Source: an uncultured Azospirillum sp.
GTDB taxonomy: Bacteria; Pseudomonadota; Alphaproteobacteria; Azospirillales; Azospirillaceae
Assembly: GCF_946480385.1 (NCBI RefSeq)
Contig: NZ_CAMLJP010000114.1
Location: forward strand, 1-19,491
Direction: 5' to 3'
Length of the DNA stretch: 19,491 nucleotides
Shown: positions 1 to 8,225 of the stretch, piece after piece
Layout: each line of letters opens with the position of its first letter
Position numbering within the stretch: position 1 is the stretch's first letter
Position numbers and translations under genes: made by a program
Notes under the pieces: generated by a model
Told to the model about the DNA's origin: nothing
Databases searched by the model: none
Seen by the model: only the letters and a program-made list of their open reading frames with translations

Positions 1-394
1 CATCCCCGACGCCTGCACCGCCGAGTTCGAGGCCCGCGCCATCGCCGGCATCGACCCCGTCACCCTGCTGGAGCCGGTGCGCGAGGCGGCGGAGCGGCTG
101 GAGGCGCGCGGCTTTGCCGTCGACTGGACGCAGACCGGCGCCTATCCCGCCCTGTTCCTGGCCGCCCGCTCGCCGCTGGCCCGCCTGCTGGAGGAGTTGA
201 CCGGGCAGGAACCGCTGGCCGCCGTCAGCTACGGCACGGAGGCCGGGCTGTACCAGACCGCCGGGATCGACGCGATCATCTGCGGCCCCGGCGACATCGC
301 GCGGGCGCACCGTCCCAATGAACACATCCTCGTCGAGGAACTGACCGCCTGCCAGTCGATGATCGAGGCGCTGGGCCAGCGCTGCCGTCTTTGA
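1..394 (+). CDS. argE: Acetylornithine deacetylase-like M20 peptidase, C-terminal part (5' end outside window)
   Basis: The reading frame is open from base 2, so the gene starts upstream of the window and only about 130 residues are visible. ArgE-family enzymes are cytosolic zinc-dependent M20 hydrolases that remove the acetyl group from N-acetylornithine or related N-acyl amino acids. The visible part carries the family's C-terminal block: YGTEAGLYQ, then [17 protein letters not shown], whose histidine is expected to be a metal ligand. The frame ends in TGA at 392-394, 40 bp before a D-2-hydroxyacid dehydrogenase on the same strand. It sits at the head of a catabolic-looking run, so it may act on an imported N-acyl compound rather than in arginine synthesis; that is inference. 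Family assignment is fairly sure, substrate is not. Confidence 0.8.
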   Translation, partial: IPDACTAEFEARAIAGIDPVTLLEPVREAAERLEARGFAVDWTQTGAYPALFLAARSPLARLLEELTGQEPLAAVSYGTEAGLYQTAGIDAIICGPGDIARAHRPNEHILVEELTACQSMIEALGQRCRL

Positions 395-434
395 CAGCCC
401 TTCGAAACTGCCGCGCATCGCCAAAGGACCGTGT

Positions 435-1358
435 ATGACCTTCCTGTTCAACTCGGATGCCGCGCGCGGCGCCGTCTTCGCCAAGGCCTTCGCCGCCGAC
501 CTGCCCGACCTGCCCTTCTCCATGGACCCAACCGGCGTCGATCCCGACGCTGTGCGTTACCTCATCACCTGGACCATCCCGGACAACCTCGCCCGGTACC
601 GCAATCTGGAGATCGTCTTTTCCATCGGCGCAGGAGTGGACCAGTTCGCGATGGCCGAGTTGCCGCCGTCCGTGAAGGTCGTGCGCATGGTTGAGGACGG
701 CATCGTCCGCATGATGCAGGAATATGTCACTTTGGCCGTACTGACCCTGCACCGCCAGATGCCGGCCTATCGCGCCCAGCAGGCGGAGCGAGTCTGGCGT
801 GCCTTGCCCCAGCCGCAGGCGGCGCAGCGGCGGGTTGGCGTGCTGGGGCTGGGCGTGCTTGGTCAGGCGGTGCTCGATCGGCTGAAGCCCTTCGGCTTCC
901 CGCTGGCGGGCTGGAGCCGCTCGCAGCACCTCATCGACGGCGTGACCTGCCATCACGGCGCGGACGGCCTCGACGCGATGCTGGCCGAAACCGACATCCT
1001 GATCGTTCTGCTGCCTCTGACCCCGGAAACCCGCGGTTTCCTTGATGCCCGGCTGTTCGCCAAGCTGCCCAAAGGGGCCGCGCTGATCCATACCGGGCGC
1101 GGCCCGCAACTGGATCACGCCGCCCTGCTGGACGCACTCGACAACGGGCAACTGTCGGGGGCGGTGGTGGATGTGACGGACCCGGAGCCGCTGCCGGCCG
1201 CCCATCCCTTCTGGACCCATCCAAACATCGTGCTGACCCCGCACATCGCCAGCGTCACCCAGCCTGAAAGCGCGGCCCGGACGGTCATCGACAACCTGCG
1301 CCGGCATTTTGCCGGACAAGACCTGGTCGGTCTCGTCGACCGACAGCGCGGCTACTGA
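435..1358 (+). CDS. D-2-hydroxyacid dehydrogenase (GhrA-like glyoxylate/hydroxypyruvate reductase)
   Basis: This 307-residue protein has the normal length of GhrA-type NAD(P)H-dependent reductases, which convert glyoxylate or hydroxypyruvate to the 2-hydroxyacid in the cytosol. The Rossmann motif GLGVLG is at residues 138-143. The catalytic triad can be read off in order: Arg222 in TGRGPQ, Glu251 in DPEPLP and His270 in TPHIAS. The ATG at 435 follows an AAAGGA ribosome site at about 7 bp. The gene lies 40 bp after the deacetylase and 55 bp before the cupin, so it is probably co-transcribed with both. A role in handling a two- or three-carbon keto acid released by the pathway is inferred. The exact substrate cannot be told from sequence; other D-2-hydroxyacid dehydrogenases remain possible. 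Confidence 0.9.
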   Translation: MTFLFNSDAARGAVFAKAFAADLPDLPFSMDPTGVDPDAVRYLITWTIPDNLARYRNLEIVFSIGAGVDQFAMAELPPSVKVVRMVEDGIVRMMQEYVTLAVLTLHRQMPAYRAQQAERVWRALPQPQAAQRRVGVLGLGVLGQAVLDRLKPFGFPLAGWSRSQHLIDGVTCHHGADGLDAMLAETDILIVLLPLTPETRGFLDARLFAKLPKGAALIHTGRGPQLDHAALLDALDNGQLSGAVVDVTDPEPLPAAHPFWTHPNIVLTPHIASVTQPESAARTVIDNLRRHFAGQDLVGLVDRQRGY

Positions 1359-1413
1359 CGCCGGCATCAAATCCTTTCCCGCGGTACGGCCGCATACCAA
1401 CAAGGGTTCCCCC

Positions 1414-1767
1414 ATGTCACTCCTGAAGACCATCGATACTGCCCCGACCTTCGCCCCGCGTGAGTCGACCCCGATGCCGGAACGGTTGATCGCCGGATCG
1501 CCCGCCTTCAAGACCTGGGCGCAGGACGCCGCCAAGGACGACACCATCAAGACCGGCGTGTGGGAAGCCACGCCGGGCGAAACCCGCTCGATCAAGGGCG
1601 AGACCTTCGAGTTCTGCCACATCCTGTCCGGCGTCGTCGAAATCACTCCGGATGCCGGGGAGCCGGTGATCTACCGGGCGGGTGACAGCTTCGTCATGAA
1701 GCCGGGCTTCACCGGCGTGTGGAAGACCATCGAGACGGTCCGCAAGATCTACGTCACCATCACCTGA
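1414..1767 (+). CDS. Small cupin-domain protein (Cupin_3/DUF861, EutQ-like)
   Basis: A 117-residue single-domain protein. The C-terminal two thirds match the Cupin_3 (DUF861) pattern I know: a GVWEATPG strand, an FCHILSGVVEI strand, a GEPVIYRAGDSF strand and a TGVWKTIETVRKIYV ending. Members are small beta-barrel proteins often found as accessory genes in amine, ureide or hydroxyacid catabolic operons, and most have no proven activity. I chose ATG 1414 because AGGG lies about 8 bp upstream; the frame stays open back to 1309, but that start would overlap the preceding dehydrogenase. Few histidines are present, so a classical metal-binding cupin dioxygenase is unlikely. It ends 9 bp before the aldehyde dehydrogenase, which implies co-translation. 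Possible roles are isomerase, binding protein or detoxifying enzyme; none is shown. Confidence 0.82.
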   Translation: MSLLKTIDTAPTFAPRESTPMPERLIAGSPAFKTWAQDAAKDDTIKTGVWEATPGETRSIKGETFEFCHILSGVVEITPDAGEPVIYRAGDSFVMKPGFTGVWKTIETVRKIYVTIT

Positions 1768-1776
1768 GGGCGCGTC

Positions 1777-3252
1777 ATGAGCCTGTCCTTCGATCCGGAC
1801 CGCCTGCCGCTGCCCATCGGGCACTTCATCGGTGACCGCCTGATTCCGGCGGCCATCACGAGCGGGGGCGGGCTGCCCATGCATCGCCCGTCGGACGGAC
1901 GGGCCTATGCCGACTGCCCGGTGGCCTCACCCGACCTCGTCGACCAGGCGGTGGCCACCGCGCAAGCCGCGCTGAAGTCCAGCAACTGGGGCGGCGTACG
2001 CCCGCGCGAACGCACCGCCGTGCTGCAGCGCTGGGCCGCCCTGATCGAGGAGGAGGCGGAGACCCTGGCGAAGGTGGAGGCGCTGTCCTCCACCCGTCCG
2101 GTCGGGCAACTCGTTGCCGGCGACGTGGCGGTGACGGCCGAGCAGATCCGCTTCTTCGCCGAGTTCGCCGACAAGGAGGGCGGTGACCTCGCCCCCACCG
2201 ACGATGGCAGCTTCGGCATGGTGATGACGGAACCCTACGGCGTCGTCGGTGCCATCACGCCGTGGAACTTCCCTCTGTCGATGGCGGGCTGGAAGCTCGG
2301 CCCGGCGCTGGCCGCCGGCAACGCGGTGGTGCTGAAGCCGTCGGAGATGACGCCCTTCTCCACCGTCTTGCTGGCGCAGTTGGCGGTGAAGGCGGGCGTT
2401 CCCGCCGGGCTGATCAACATCGTCCAGGGCGACGGTCCGACCACCGGCGCCGCCATCACCCGCCATCCCGGCGTCGCCAAGGTCAGCTTCACCGGATCGA
2501 CGGCGGCCGGCTCGGCGATCATGGCCGACATCGCCCGCACAGGCGTCAAGCCGATGACGCTGGAGCTGGGCGGCAAGAGCCCGCAAATCGTCTTCGCCGA
2601 CGCCGACCTGGAGAAGGCCGCAGCATCCATCACCACCAGCGTGCTGTCCAATGCCGGACAGGCCTGCGTCGCCGGATCGCGCCTGCTGGTCGAGGCGAAG
2701 GTGGCAGAACCGCTGATCGACATGATCCTGGGTCACATGCGCGCCGTCCGCCCCGGCTCGACCTGGAACGCGGAGACACGCTATTCCCCCATCATCTCCG
2801 AACGGCAGCGCGCCCGCATCCATTCCATCGTCACGGCATCGCTGACTGGATCGGTGGAATGCCTGACCGGCGGAAAGCCGATGGACTGCGACGGGTATTT
2901 CTACGCACCGACGCTGATCGCCGGGGTGGATCAGACCTCTCCCGCCGTTGTGGAAGAGATCTTCGGCCCGGTCCTTACCGTGCAGAGCTTCGACAGCGAA
3001 GAGGAGGCGATGGCGCTGGCCGACCATCCGATCTACGGGCTGGCGGCCGGCCTCTACACCCGCGACCTCTCGCGTGCCATCCGCCTGACCCGCCGGCTGC
3101 AGGCCGGAACGGTGTGGGTCAACCGCTATGGCCGCTCGCGCGACCATATCCTGCCGACCGGCGGCTACAAGCGCTCCGGCATCGGCAAGGATCTGGGTCG
3201 CGAGGCCTATCTCGCCAACCGCCGCAGCAAAAGCGTGCTGATCGGCCTTTAA
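1777..3252 (+). CDS. NAD(P)-dependent aldehyde dehydrogenase
   Basis: A full-length 491-residue member of the ALDH superfamily, which oxidises aldehydes to carboxylic acids with NAD(P)+ in the cytosol. Diagnostic features are PWNFP at residues 162-166, a cofactor-binding FTGST near 240, the general-base Glu263 in ELGGKSP, the nucleophile Cys297 in NAGQACVAGSR and the conserved EIFGPV motif. The ATG at 1777 has GAGGG about 6 bp upstream and lies 9 bp after the cupin; the stop is 10 bp before the tartrate-dehydrogenase-type gene. It resembles the broad group that includes gamma-glutamyl-aminobutyraldehyde and betaine-aldehyde dehydrogenases, so an amino-aldehyde substrate is plausible. This is a different subfamily from the GabD-like enzyme two genes downstream, suggesting two distinct aldehyde steps. 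Substrate is unknown. Confidence 0.93.
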   Translation: MSLSFDPDRLPLPIGHFIGDRLIPAAITSGGGLPMHRPSDGRAYADCPVASPDLVDQAVATAQAALKSSNWGGVRPRERTAVLQRWAALIEEEAETLAKVEALSSTRPVGQLVAGDVAVTAEQIRFFAEFADKEGGDLAPTDDGSFGMVMTEPYGVVGAITPWNFPLSMAGWKLGPALAAGNAVVLKPSEMTPFSTVLLAQLAVKAGVPAGLINIVQGDGPTTGAAITRHPGVAKVSFTGSTAAGSAIMADIARTGVKPMTLELGGKSPQIVFADADLEKAAASITTSVLSNAGQACVAGSRLLVEAKVAEPLIDMILGHMRAVRPGSTWNAETRYSPIISERQRARIHSIVTASLTGSVECLTGGKPMDCDGYFYAPTLIAGVDQTSPAVVEEIFGPVLTVQSFDSEEEAMALADHPIYGLAAGLYTRDLSRAIRLTRRLQAGTVWVNRYGRSRDHILPTGGYKRSGIGKDLGREAYLANRRSKSVLIGL

Positions 3253-3262
3253 GGGACGTTCG

Positions 3263-4306
3263 ATGAAAACCCACAACATTGCGATCATCAAGGGCGACGG
3301 CATCGGGCATCCCGTGGTCGACGCCGCCTGGGAGGTTCTGCAGGCCGTGGCGAAACAGTCCGGCTTTGCCCTGACGGGCACCGAGATGCCCTGGTCATGC
3401 GCCCATTACAAGGAAACCGGCGTCATGATGCCGGCCGACGGTATCGACACGCTGCGCAAATACGACGCCATCCTGCTGGGTGCGGTCGGCTGGCCGGCGG
3501 AGGTGCCGGACGCGGTTTCGCTGCATGGGCTGCTGCTGCCCATCCGCAAGGCGTTCGACCAGTACGCCAACGTCCGCCCGCACCGGTTGCTGCCGGGGGT
3601 GGAAGGGCCGCTGCGGCGCGGCGGCTTCGACATCCTGTGCATCCGCGAGAACACCGAGGGCGAATATGCCGGCGCTGGCGGGCGCATTCATCAGGGAACG
3701 CCGCAGGAGGTGGCGGTGGAGACCGGCGTCTTCACCCGCATGGGAGTGGAGCGCATCCTGCGCTTCGCCTTCGCCCAGGCTCGCGCCCGGCGCGGCAAGC
3801 TTGCCTCCGTCACCAAATCGAACGCGCAGAAGTATTCGATGGTGTTCTGGGACGAGATCACCCGCCAGTTGGCCGCCGAACACCCGGACGTCGAAGTCAC
3901 CAGCTACCATGTCGACGCCATGGCCGCACGCATGGTGACGGCGCCGGAGAGCCTGGACGTCGTCGTCGCCTCCAACCTGTTCGGCGACATCCTCACCGAT
4001 CTGGGCGCGGCGATCCAGGGCGGGCTGGGCTTCGCCGCCTCGGCCAACCTGAACCCCGACCGCAAGGCGCCGTCGATGTTCGAGCCGGTGCACGGCTCGG
4101 CCCCCGACATCGCCCATCTCGGCATCGCCAATCCCATTGCCGCGATCTGGTCCGGCGCGATGATGCTGGAGCATCTGGGAGAGAAGGCCGCCGCCGACCG
4201 CGTGATGGCGGCGCTGGGCGACACCACCGGCCGCGGCATCGGCACGGTTCCCGGCCAGGACAAGACGGACGCAATCACTGCCGCCGTGCTGTCGGCGCTG
4301 TCGTGA
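3263..4306 (+). CDS. Tartrate dehydrogenase/D-malate dehydrogenase-type decarboxylating dehydrogenase
   Basis: A 347-residue protein of the isocitrate/isopropylmalate dehydrogenase family. The N-terminal KGDGIG block is at residues 10-15. WSCAHY near the N-terminus, followed by LGAVGWPAEVPD and LLLPIRKAFDQY, is the pattern I associate with tartrate dehydrogenases rather than LeuB. Further on are the substrate-site RENTEGEY, the lysine-containing VTKSNAQKY, the metal-binding SNLFGDILTDLGA and the NAD-site EPVHGSAPDIA. Such enzymes oxidise tartrate, or oxidatively decarboxylate D-malate to pyruvate, using NAD+ and Mn2+. The ATG at 3263 has AAGGGA about 6 bp upstream, 10 bp after the aldehyde dehydrogenase. 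The operon position suggests it processes a hydroxyacid made by the pathway. D-malate, tartrate and 3-isopropylmalate-like substrates cannot be separated securely by eye. Confidence 0.85.
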   Translation: MKTHNIAIIKGDGIGHPVVDAAWEVLQAVAKQSGFALTGTEMPWSCAHYKETGVMMPADGIDTLRKYDAILLGAVGWPAEVPDAVSLHGLLLPIRKAFDQYANVRPHRLLPGVEGPLRRGGFDILCIRENTEGEYAGAGGRIHQGTPQEVAVETGVFTRMGVERILRFAFAQARARRGKLASVTKSNAQKYSMVFWDEITRQLAAEHPDVEVTSYHVDAMAARMVTAPESLDVVVASNLFGDILTDLGAAIQGGLGFAASANLNPDRKAPSMFEPVHGSAPDIAHLGIANPIAAIWSGAMMLEHLGEKAAADRVMAALGDTTGRGIGTVPGQDKTDAITAAVLSALS

Positions 4307-4349
4307 TGCCGGCCCTTTCAAGAACACCCGCAGCGGAAAACACACGATC

Positions 4350-5810
4350 ATGACCCATCACCTGACGGACCCTTCCCTGTTCCGCGAACAGGGGCTGATC
4401 GGCGGGCGCTGGTGCGCCGGGGCGGCCGGCCGGACCATCGACGTCCAGAATCCGGCGACCGGCCGCGCCCTCGGCAGCGTTCCCGACATGGATGGAACCG
4501 ACGCCCGCGACGCCATCGCCGCGGCTGCCGAGGCCTACCCCGCCTGGCGCCGGCGCACCCATGCCGACCGTGCCGCGCTGCTGGAGCGCTGGCATGCTTT
4601 GATGATCGAAAATCTGGAGGATTTGGCCCGCCTCCTGACGCTGGAACAGGGCAAGCCGCTGGACGAGGCGCGGGGCGAGATCCGCTATGGCGCCTCCTTC
4701 GTCAAATGGTTTGCCGAGGAGGCGCGGCGGATCGGTGGCACCACCATCCCCTCCCCCACCCCCGACCGCCGCATCGTCGTGCTGAAGGAGCCGGTCGGCG
4801 TCTGCGGCATCATCACGCCCTGGAACTTCCCCAACGCCATGATCACCCGCAAGGTGGCCCCGGCGCTGGCCGCCGGCTGCACCGTGGTTATCAAGCCGTC
4901 GGACTTCACGCCGTACTCGGCGCTGGCGCTCGGCGTGCTGGCGGAACGGGCGGGCATCCCGGCCGGCGTGATCAATATCCTGACCGGCCGCCCCGAAGCC
5001 ATCGGCGAGGAGCTGCTGGCGAACGAGACCGTCCGCAAGATCTCCTTCACCGGCTCCACCCGCGTCGGCTCCCTGCTGATGCGCGGGGCCGCCGCCGGCA
5101 TCAAGCGGCTGAGCCTGGAGCTGGGAGGCAACGCGCCTTTCATCGTGTTCGACGACGCCGATCTGGATCAGGCGGTGGACGGGGTGATCCTGTCCAAGTT
5201 CCGCAATGGCGGTCAGACCTGCGTCTGCGCCAACCGCATCCTGGTGCAGTCCGGCGTCTACGACGCATTCCGTGACCGGCTGGTCGCCCGCGTCAATGCC
5301 ATGCGCGTGGGATCCGGACTGGAGCCGGGAATCGCCATTGGCCCGATGATCAACGCCGCCGCCGTCGAAAAAATCGAGCGCCACGTCGCCGACGCGGTTG
5401 TCAAGGGTGCGCGCATTGCGTCCACCGCCACCGTCGCGGCACAGGGTCCGCAGTTCGTCACCCCGGTGGTGCTGACCGACGCCACCACCGACATGCTGCT
5501 CGCTCACGAGGAAACCTTCGGCCCGGTGGCGCCGCTGTTCCGCTTCGAGACGGAGGAGGAGGCCATCGCGCTCGCCAACGCCACGCCCTTCGGGCTGGCG
5601 GCCTATTTCTACACGCAGAACCTCGCGCGGTCCTGGCGGGTGGGCGAAGCGCTGGAGGCCGGCATGGTCGGATTGAACACCGGCCTGATCTCCACCGAGG
5701 TCGCCCCCTTCGGCGGCGTCAAGCAGTCCGGCCTGGGCCGCGAAGGGGCACAGGTGGGGATCGAGGAATATCTGGAGATGAAGACCTTCCACATCGGCGG
5801 TCTGGGCTGA
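4350..5810 (+). CDS. gabD: NAD(P)-dependent succinate-semialdehyde dehydrogenase
   Basis: A 486-residue enzyme with the usual GabD length. It shows PWNFPNAMITRK, FTGSTRVG, the general-base Glu257 in ELGGNAPF and the nucleophile Cys291 in GGQTCVCANR. The CxC pair (Cys291, Cys293) is typical of succinate-semialdehyde dehydrogenases and sets it apart from the other aldehyde dehydrogenase in this operon. GabD oxidises succinate semialdehyde to succinate, the last step of GABA, putrescine and related amine degradation, feeding the TCA cycle. It lies 43 bp after the tartrate-type dehydrogenase and is the last gene before a strong terminator at 5825-5866. Glutarate-semialdehyde is a plausible alternative substrate, since GabD and DavD are close relatives. 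Confidence 0.88.
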   Translation: MTHHLTDPSLFREQGLIGGRWCAGAAGRTIDVQNPATGRALGSVPDMDGTDARDAIAAAAEAYPAWRRRTHADRAALLERWHALMIENLEDLARLLTLEQGKPLDEARGEIRYGASFVKWFAEEARRIGGTTIPSPTPDRRIVVLKEPVGVCGIITPWNFPNAMITRKVAPALAAGCTVVIKPSDFTPYSALALGVLAERAGIPAGVINILTGRPEAIGEELLANETVRKISFTGSTRVGSLLMRGAAAGIKRLSLELGGNAPFIVFDDADLDQAVDGVILSKFRNGGQTCVCANRILVQSGVYDAFRDRLVARVNAMRVGSGLEPGIAIGPMINAAAVEKIERHVADAVVKGARIASTATVAAQGPQFVTPVVLTDATTDMLLAHEETFGPVAPLFRFETEEEAIALANATPFGLAAYFYTQNLARSWRVGEALEAGMVGLNTGLISTEVAPFGGVKQSGLGREGAQVGIEEYLEMKTFHIGGLG

Positions 5811-5824
5811 CGCCATAGGGCAGC

Positions 5825-5866
5825 AAAAAAGCCCGGCGGGAGCGAAGCACTCCCGCCGGGCTTTTT
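5825..5866. terminator. Bidirectional rho-independent terminator
   Basis: A perfect 12-bp GC-rich stem (5831-5842 paired with 5850-5861) closes a 7-nt loop. It is preceded by six A (5825-5830) and followed by five T (5862-5866), so it can stop transcription from either strand. It lies between the convergent gabD-like gene, ending at 5810, and the FAD oxidase on the other strand, ending at 5879. Confidence 0.93.
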
Positions 5867-5878
5867 GTTTTCTGACGA

Positions 5879-7153
5879 TCACTGAATCCGGTCTAGCGCT
5901 TTGTAATAGAGCCCCACCAGCGGCAGGAACCAGGGCTTGCCGAAGTGACCGGGCACCGCCGGCCAGGACAGCCCCTTCAGCGGATTCCGGTCCTCGCGGC
6001 CCAGGATCGCGTCGGCCATGGTCATGCCGAGATGGGTGGACAGCTGCGCCCCATGGCCGGAGTAGCCCATGGCGTACCACAATCCGTCGTGATAGCCGGC
6101 GCGCGGGTAGCGGTCGCTTGTCATGTCCACCAGCCCGCCCCAGCAGTAATCGATGTCGATGCTGGCGATCTGCGGGAAGATCCGCGCGAGGCTCGCCCGC
6201 AGGATCGCGCCGCTCTTGGCGTCGGACTGCTGGTCCGAGCTTGCCGAGAAGCGCGCCCGTCCGCCGAAGATCAGCCGCCGGTCCGGCGACAGACGGAAGT
6301 AGTTGCCGATGTTCATCGACGTGACGTAGGTGCGGTTGCCGGGCACCACCGACGCGATCTCACTGTGGCTCAAGGGGCGGGTGGCGATGATGAAGCTGCC
6401 GACCGAGATGATCCGGCGGCGGAAATGGCTGAAATTCGGCGTGGTGTAGGCGCCGGTGGCGACCAGCACCTCCTTGGCGGTGACCGTGCCGCGCGGGGTG
6501 GACAGCGTGTGGCGGTCGCCCGAACGGGTGACGGCGCCGACAGGCGCGTTCTCGACCAGCACCGCGCCGTGCCGCTTGGCGGCGTCCGCCAGCCCGGTGA
6601 CGAAGCGGCCCATATGCATCATCGCGCTCTTGCGCGACAGCATGGCCCCGTAGAAGGGCGAACCGACCTCCCCCTTCAGATCTTCGGCGCTCAGCAGCGC
6701 GGTGTCGGGGTCGACCTCGCGGTGCACGACCTCGAAATTGCGAGCGATGGTGTCGAAATGCGCCGGCTTCGAGGCCAGCTTCAGTTTCCCGGCATGGCGG
6801 AAATCGCACTCGATCCCCTCCTCGGCGATCAGCGCCTCCAGCGTGTCGATGGACTGGTCGAAGGCGCGGTAGAGCGCGATGGCGCGCTCCGTCCCCAAGG
6901 CGGCCTTGGCGGCGATGAAGCTGTGCGCCAGACCGTTGTTGAGATGCCCGCCGTTGCGACCGGACGCCCCACCGCCGATGCGGCCGGCCTCCAGCACGAC
7001 CACCCGCGCTCCGGCCTTGGCCAGTTGGCGGGCGGCACCCAGGCCGGTGAACCCCCCTCCGACGATGGCGACGTCGTACTGGCCCTCGACAGTTCCCTCG
7101 GCCCCGCCTGTGAAGGCCGGAGCGGTGTCGTGCCAGTAGGAGACGAATTTCAT
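5879..7153 (-). CDS. FAD-dependent oxidoreductase, DAO family (PuuB-like)
   Basis: A 424-residue flavoprotein of the D-amino-acid-oxidase/glycine-oxidase superfamily. The dinucleotide-binding motif VGGGFTGLGAA gives Gly32, Gly34 and Gly37, and is followed by the second FAD contact VVLEAGRIGGGASGRNGG. A C-terminal YSGHGAQLSTHLG completes the FAD site. The overall pattern, including the N-terminal YWHDTAP, resembles gamma-glutamylputrescine oxidase PuuB and relatives, which oxidise a C-N bond to give an aldehyde, ammonia or amine and H2O2. I start at ATG 7153 because GGAAGGA sits 8 bp upstream; an in-frame ATG at 7171 has no such site. The stop of the upstream HAD gene is 45 bp away on the same strand, so the two form an operon. 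The substrate is not known; sarcosine-like or polyamine conjugates are possible. Confidence 0.9.
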   Translation of the reverse strand: MKFVSYWHDTAPAFTGGAEGTVEGQYDVAIVGGGFTGLGAARQLAKAGARVVVLEAGRIGGGASGRNGGHLNNGLAHSFIAAKAALGTERAIALYRAFDQSIDTLEALIAEEGIECDFRHAGKLKLASKPAHFDTIARNFEVVHREVDPDTALLSAEDLKGEVGSPFYGAMLSRKSAMMHMGRFVTGLADAAKRHGAVLVENAPVGAVTRSGDRHTLSTPRGTVTAKEVLVATGAYTTPNFSHFRRRIISVGSFIIATRPLSHSEIASVVPGNRTYVTSMNIGNYFRLSPDRRLIFGGRARFSASSDQQSDAKSGAILRASLARIFPQIASIDIDYCWGGLVDMTSDRYPRAGYHDGLWYAMGYSGHGAQLSTHLGMTMADAILGREDRNPLKGLSWPAVPGHFGKPWFLPLVGLYYKALDRIQ

Positions 7154-7161
7154 GACCTGGG

Positions 7162-7168
7162 TCCTTCC
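7162..7168 (-). promoter_or_regulatory. Ribosome binding site that decides the FAD oxidase start
   Basis: The minus strand reads GGAAGGA here, 8 nt before the ATG at 7153. No purine-rich site precedes the alternative ATG at 7171, so translation most likely begins at MKFVSYW. Confidence 0.7.
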
Positions 7169-7198
7169 CATTACAGCCTGAACCGTAAAATCCGTCCC

Positions 7199-7867
7199 TT
7201 ACAGCCCGACCACGCCGGGCAGGCCGGAGATGTCGCGAATCTCTGTATAGCCGTAATAGGGATTGGCCGGTTCGTGGCCGCGGTTGACCCACACCTTATT
7301 GCGGATCCCCAGATCATGCGCCGACATCAGGTCGTAGCGGAAGGAGGAGGAGCAGTGCAGGATGTCCTCCGGCCCGCAGCCGAGCATGTCGAACATATAT
7401 TCGAACGCCTGGAAGCGCGGCTTATAGGCCTGCGCCTGTTCGGCCGTGTAGACGGCGTGGAAGGGCGCGCCGAGCTTCGCCACGTTCGAAGGGATCTGGT
7501 CGTTCATGGCGTTGGACAGGATGACCAGCGGGATTTCCTTGGCGACCTTTGCCAGACCGGCCGGCACGTCGGCATGCGGCCCCCAGGTGGGAACCCGCTC
7601 ATAGACCATGCGCGCGTCCTCGTCGCGGAAGACGACGTTGTTGCGCTTGCAGGTGCGCTCCAGCGAGTTGTGCACGACCTCCGCGTAGGGCTTCCAGTCG
7701 CCCATGATCTCGTCGAGGCGGTACGCGGCGAAATTCTTGATGAACTCCGTCATCCGCGCCTCGTCGAGGATCGACCCGTACAGATCGCGCGCGGCTTCGG
7801 CCATCTGAAAGTTGATCAGCGTGCCGTGGCAATCGAAGGTGACGTATTTCGGCCGAAACTGGCTCAT
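7199..7867 (-). CDS. HAD-superfamily hydrolase, annotated-type 'haloacid dehalogenase type II'
   Basis: A 222-residue HAD hydrolase. Motif I is FDCHGTL with the nucleophile Asp12 and Thr16; motif II is ILSNA (Ser118, Asn119); motif III is Lys149 in YKPRF; motif IV is the HCSSSFRYD stretch ending in Asp179. The DxxGT form of motif I and the length match the L-2-haloacid dehalogenase-like branch. By hand alignment the branch's halide-site arginine (in WRxKQLEY of L-DEX) and its SSNGFD segment are not conserved, so true dehalogenase activity is doubtful and phosphatase-like or other hydrolysis is possible. The frame is open much further upstream, but ATG 7867 has a GAGGAA site 7-8 bp away and is followed directly by motif I. 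It is the first gene of an operon with the PuuB-like oxidase. Confidence 0.87.
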   Translation of the reverse strand: MSQFRPKYVTFDCHGTLINFQMAEAARDLYGSILDEARMTEFIKNFAAYRLDEIMGDWKPYAEVVHNSLERTCKRNNVVFRDEDARMVYERVPTWGPHADVPAGLAKVAKEIPLVILSNAMNDQIPSNVAKLGAPFHAVYTAEQAQAYKPRFQAFEYMFDMLGCGPEDILHCSSSFRYDLMSAHDLGIRNKVWVNRGHEPANPYYGYTEIRDISGLPGVVGL

Positions 7868-8225
7868 GGCTGCTTCCTCGGGATGGGGGCGGGGGGAATG
7901 CAATGGGGCGCGATCGGCCCTGCCCCATGATCCTAGCGTCGCCGCGAAGATGGGCCTGACCGAATTGCCCGGCGCGAAAGCACAAAGTTCCGTTTCCGTC
8001 TCGACGCTCAGCATTTGGTTGGGAGCGAAACGGCGTTCACGCTCCTGGAGCGGGGCCAGAACAGGGTCCGAGCGCCCCATCCGCGGCATTGGCCGGCCCC
8101 GCCACGGCATAAGATGCGGCCGGCCGCCGAAGCAAAGGTGGAAGATGTCGCGGCGGGCGTCGCCTTCAGACGAACGTCCGGAGGCGGTGCGCCCACTCTT
8201 GAGGCAGAGGGTGAAAGGACTGCCC
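7868..8225. other. Divergent intergenic region with two small dyads
   Basis: This 358-bp stretch separates the minus-strand HAD/oxidase operon from the plus-strand GNAT/aminotransferase operon and should hold promoters for both. Both frames stay open through part of it, but they lack family similarity, so I do not call coding. Visible dyads are ATGGGGC/GCCCCAT at 7903-7909 and 7922-7928, and GGAGCG/CGCTCC at 8022-8027 and 8040-8045. A weak promoter-like pair, TTGGCC at 8089 and TAAGAT at 8110, has only a 15-bp spacer. None of these is convincing on its own. Confidence 0.4.

Noticed and set aside
276..1646. 456-codon antisense ORF opposite the hydroxyacid dehydrogenase and cupin
   Set aside because: Low-complexity Arg/Gly/His-rich product with no recognisable domain. 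It covers two well-supported genes and is a high-GC shadow.
4275..6080. 601-codon antisense ORF across gabD and the terminator
   Set aside because: It runs through a strong terminator and a convergent gene end, and the product looks like antisense of ALDH codons.
5945..7930. 661-codon plus-strand ORF opposite the FAD oxidase and HAD genes
   Set aside because: Both minus-strand genes have full catalytic motifs. The plus-strand product has none and spans both genes plus their spacer.
8089..8115. TTGGCC/TAAGAT promoter upstream of the GNAT
   Set aside because: The spacer is 15 bp and both hexamers are poor matches, so it is not listed as a promoter.
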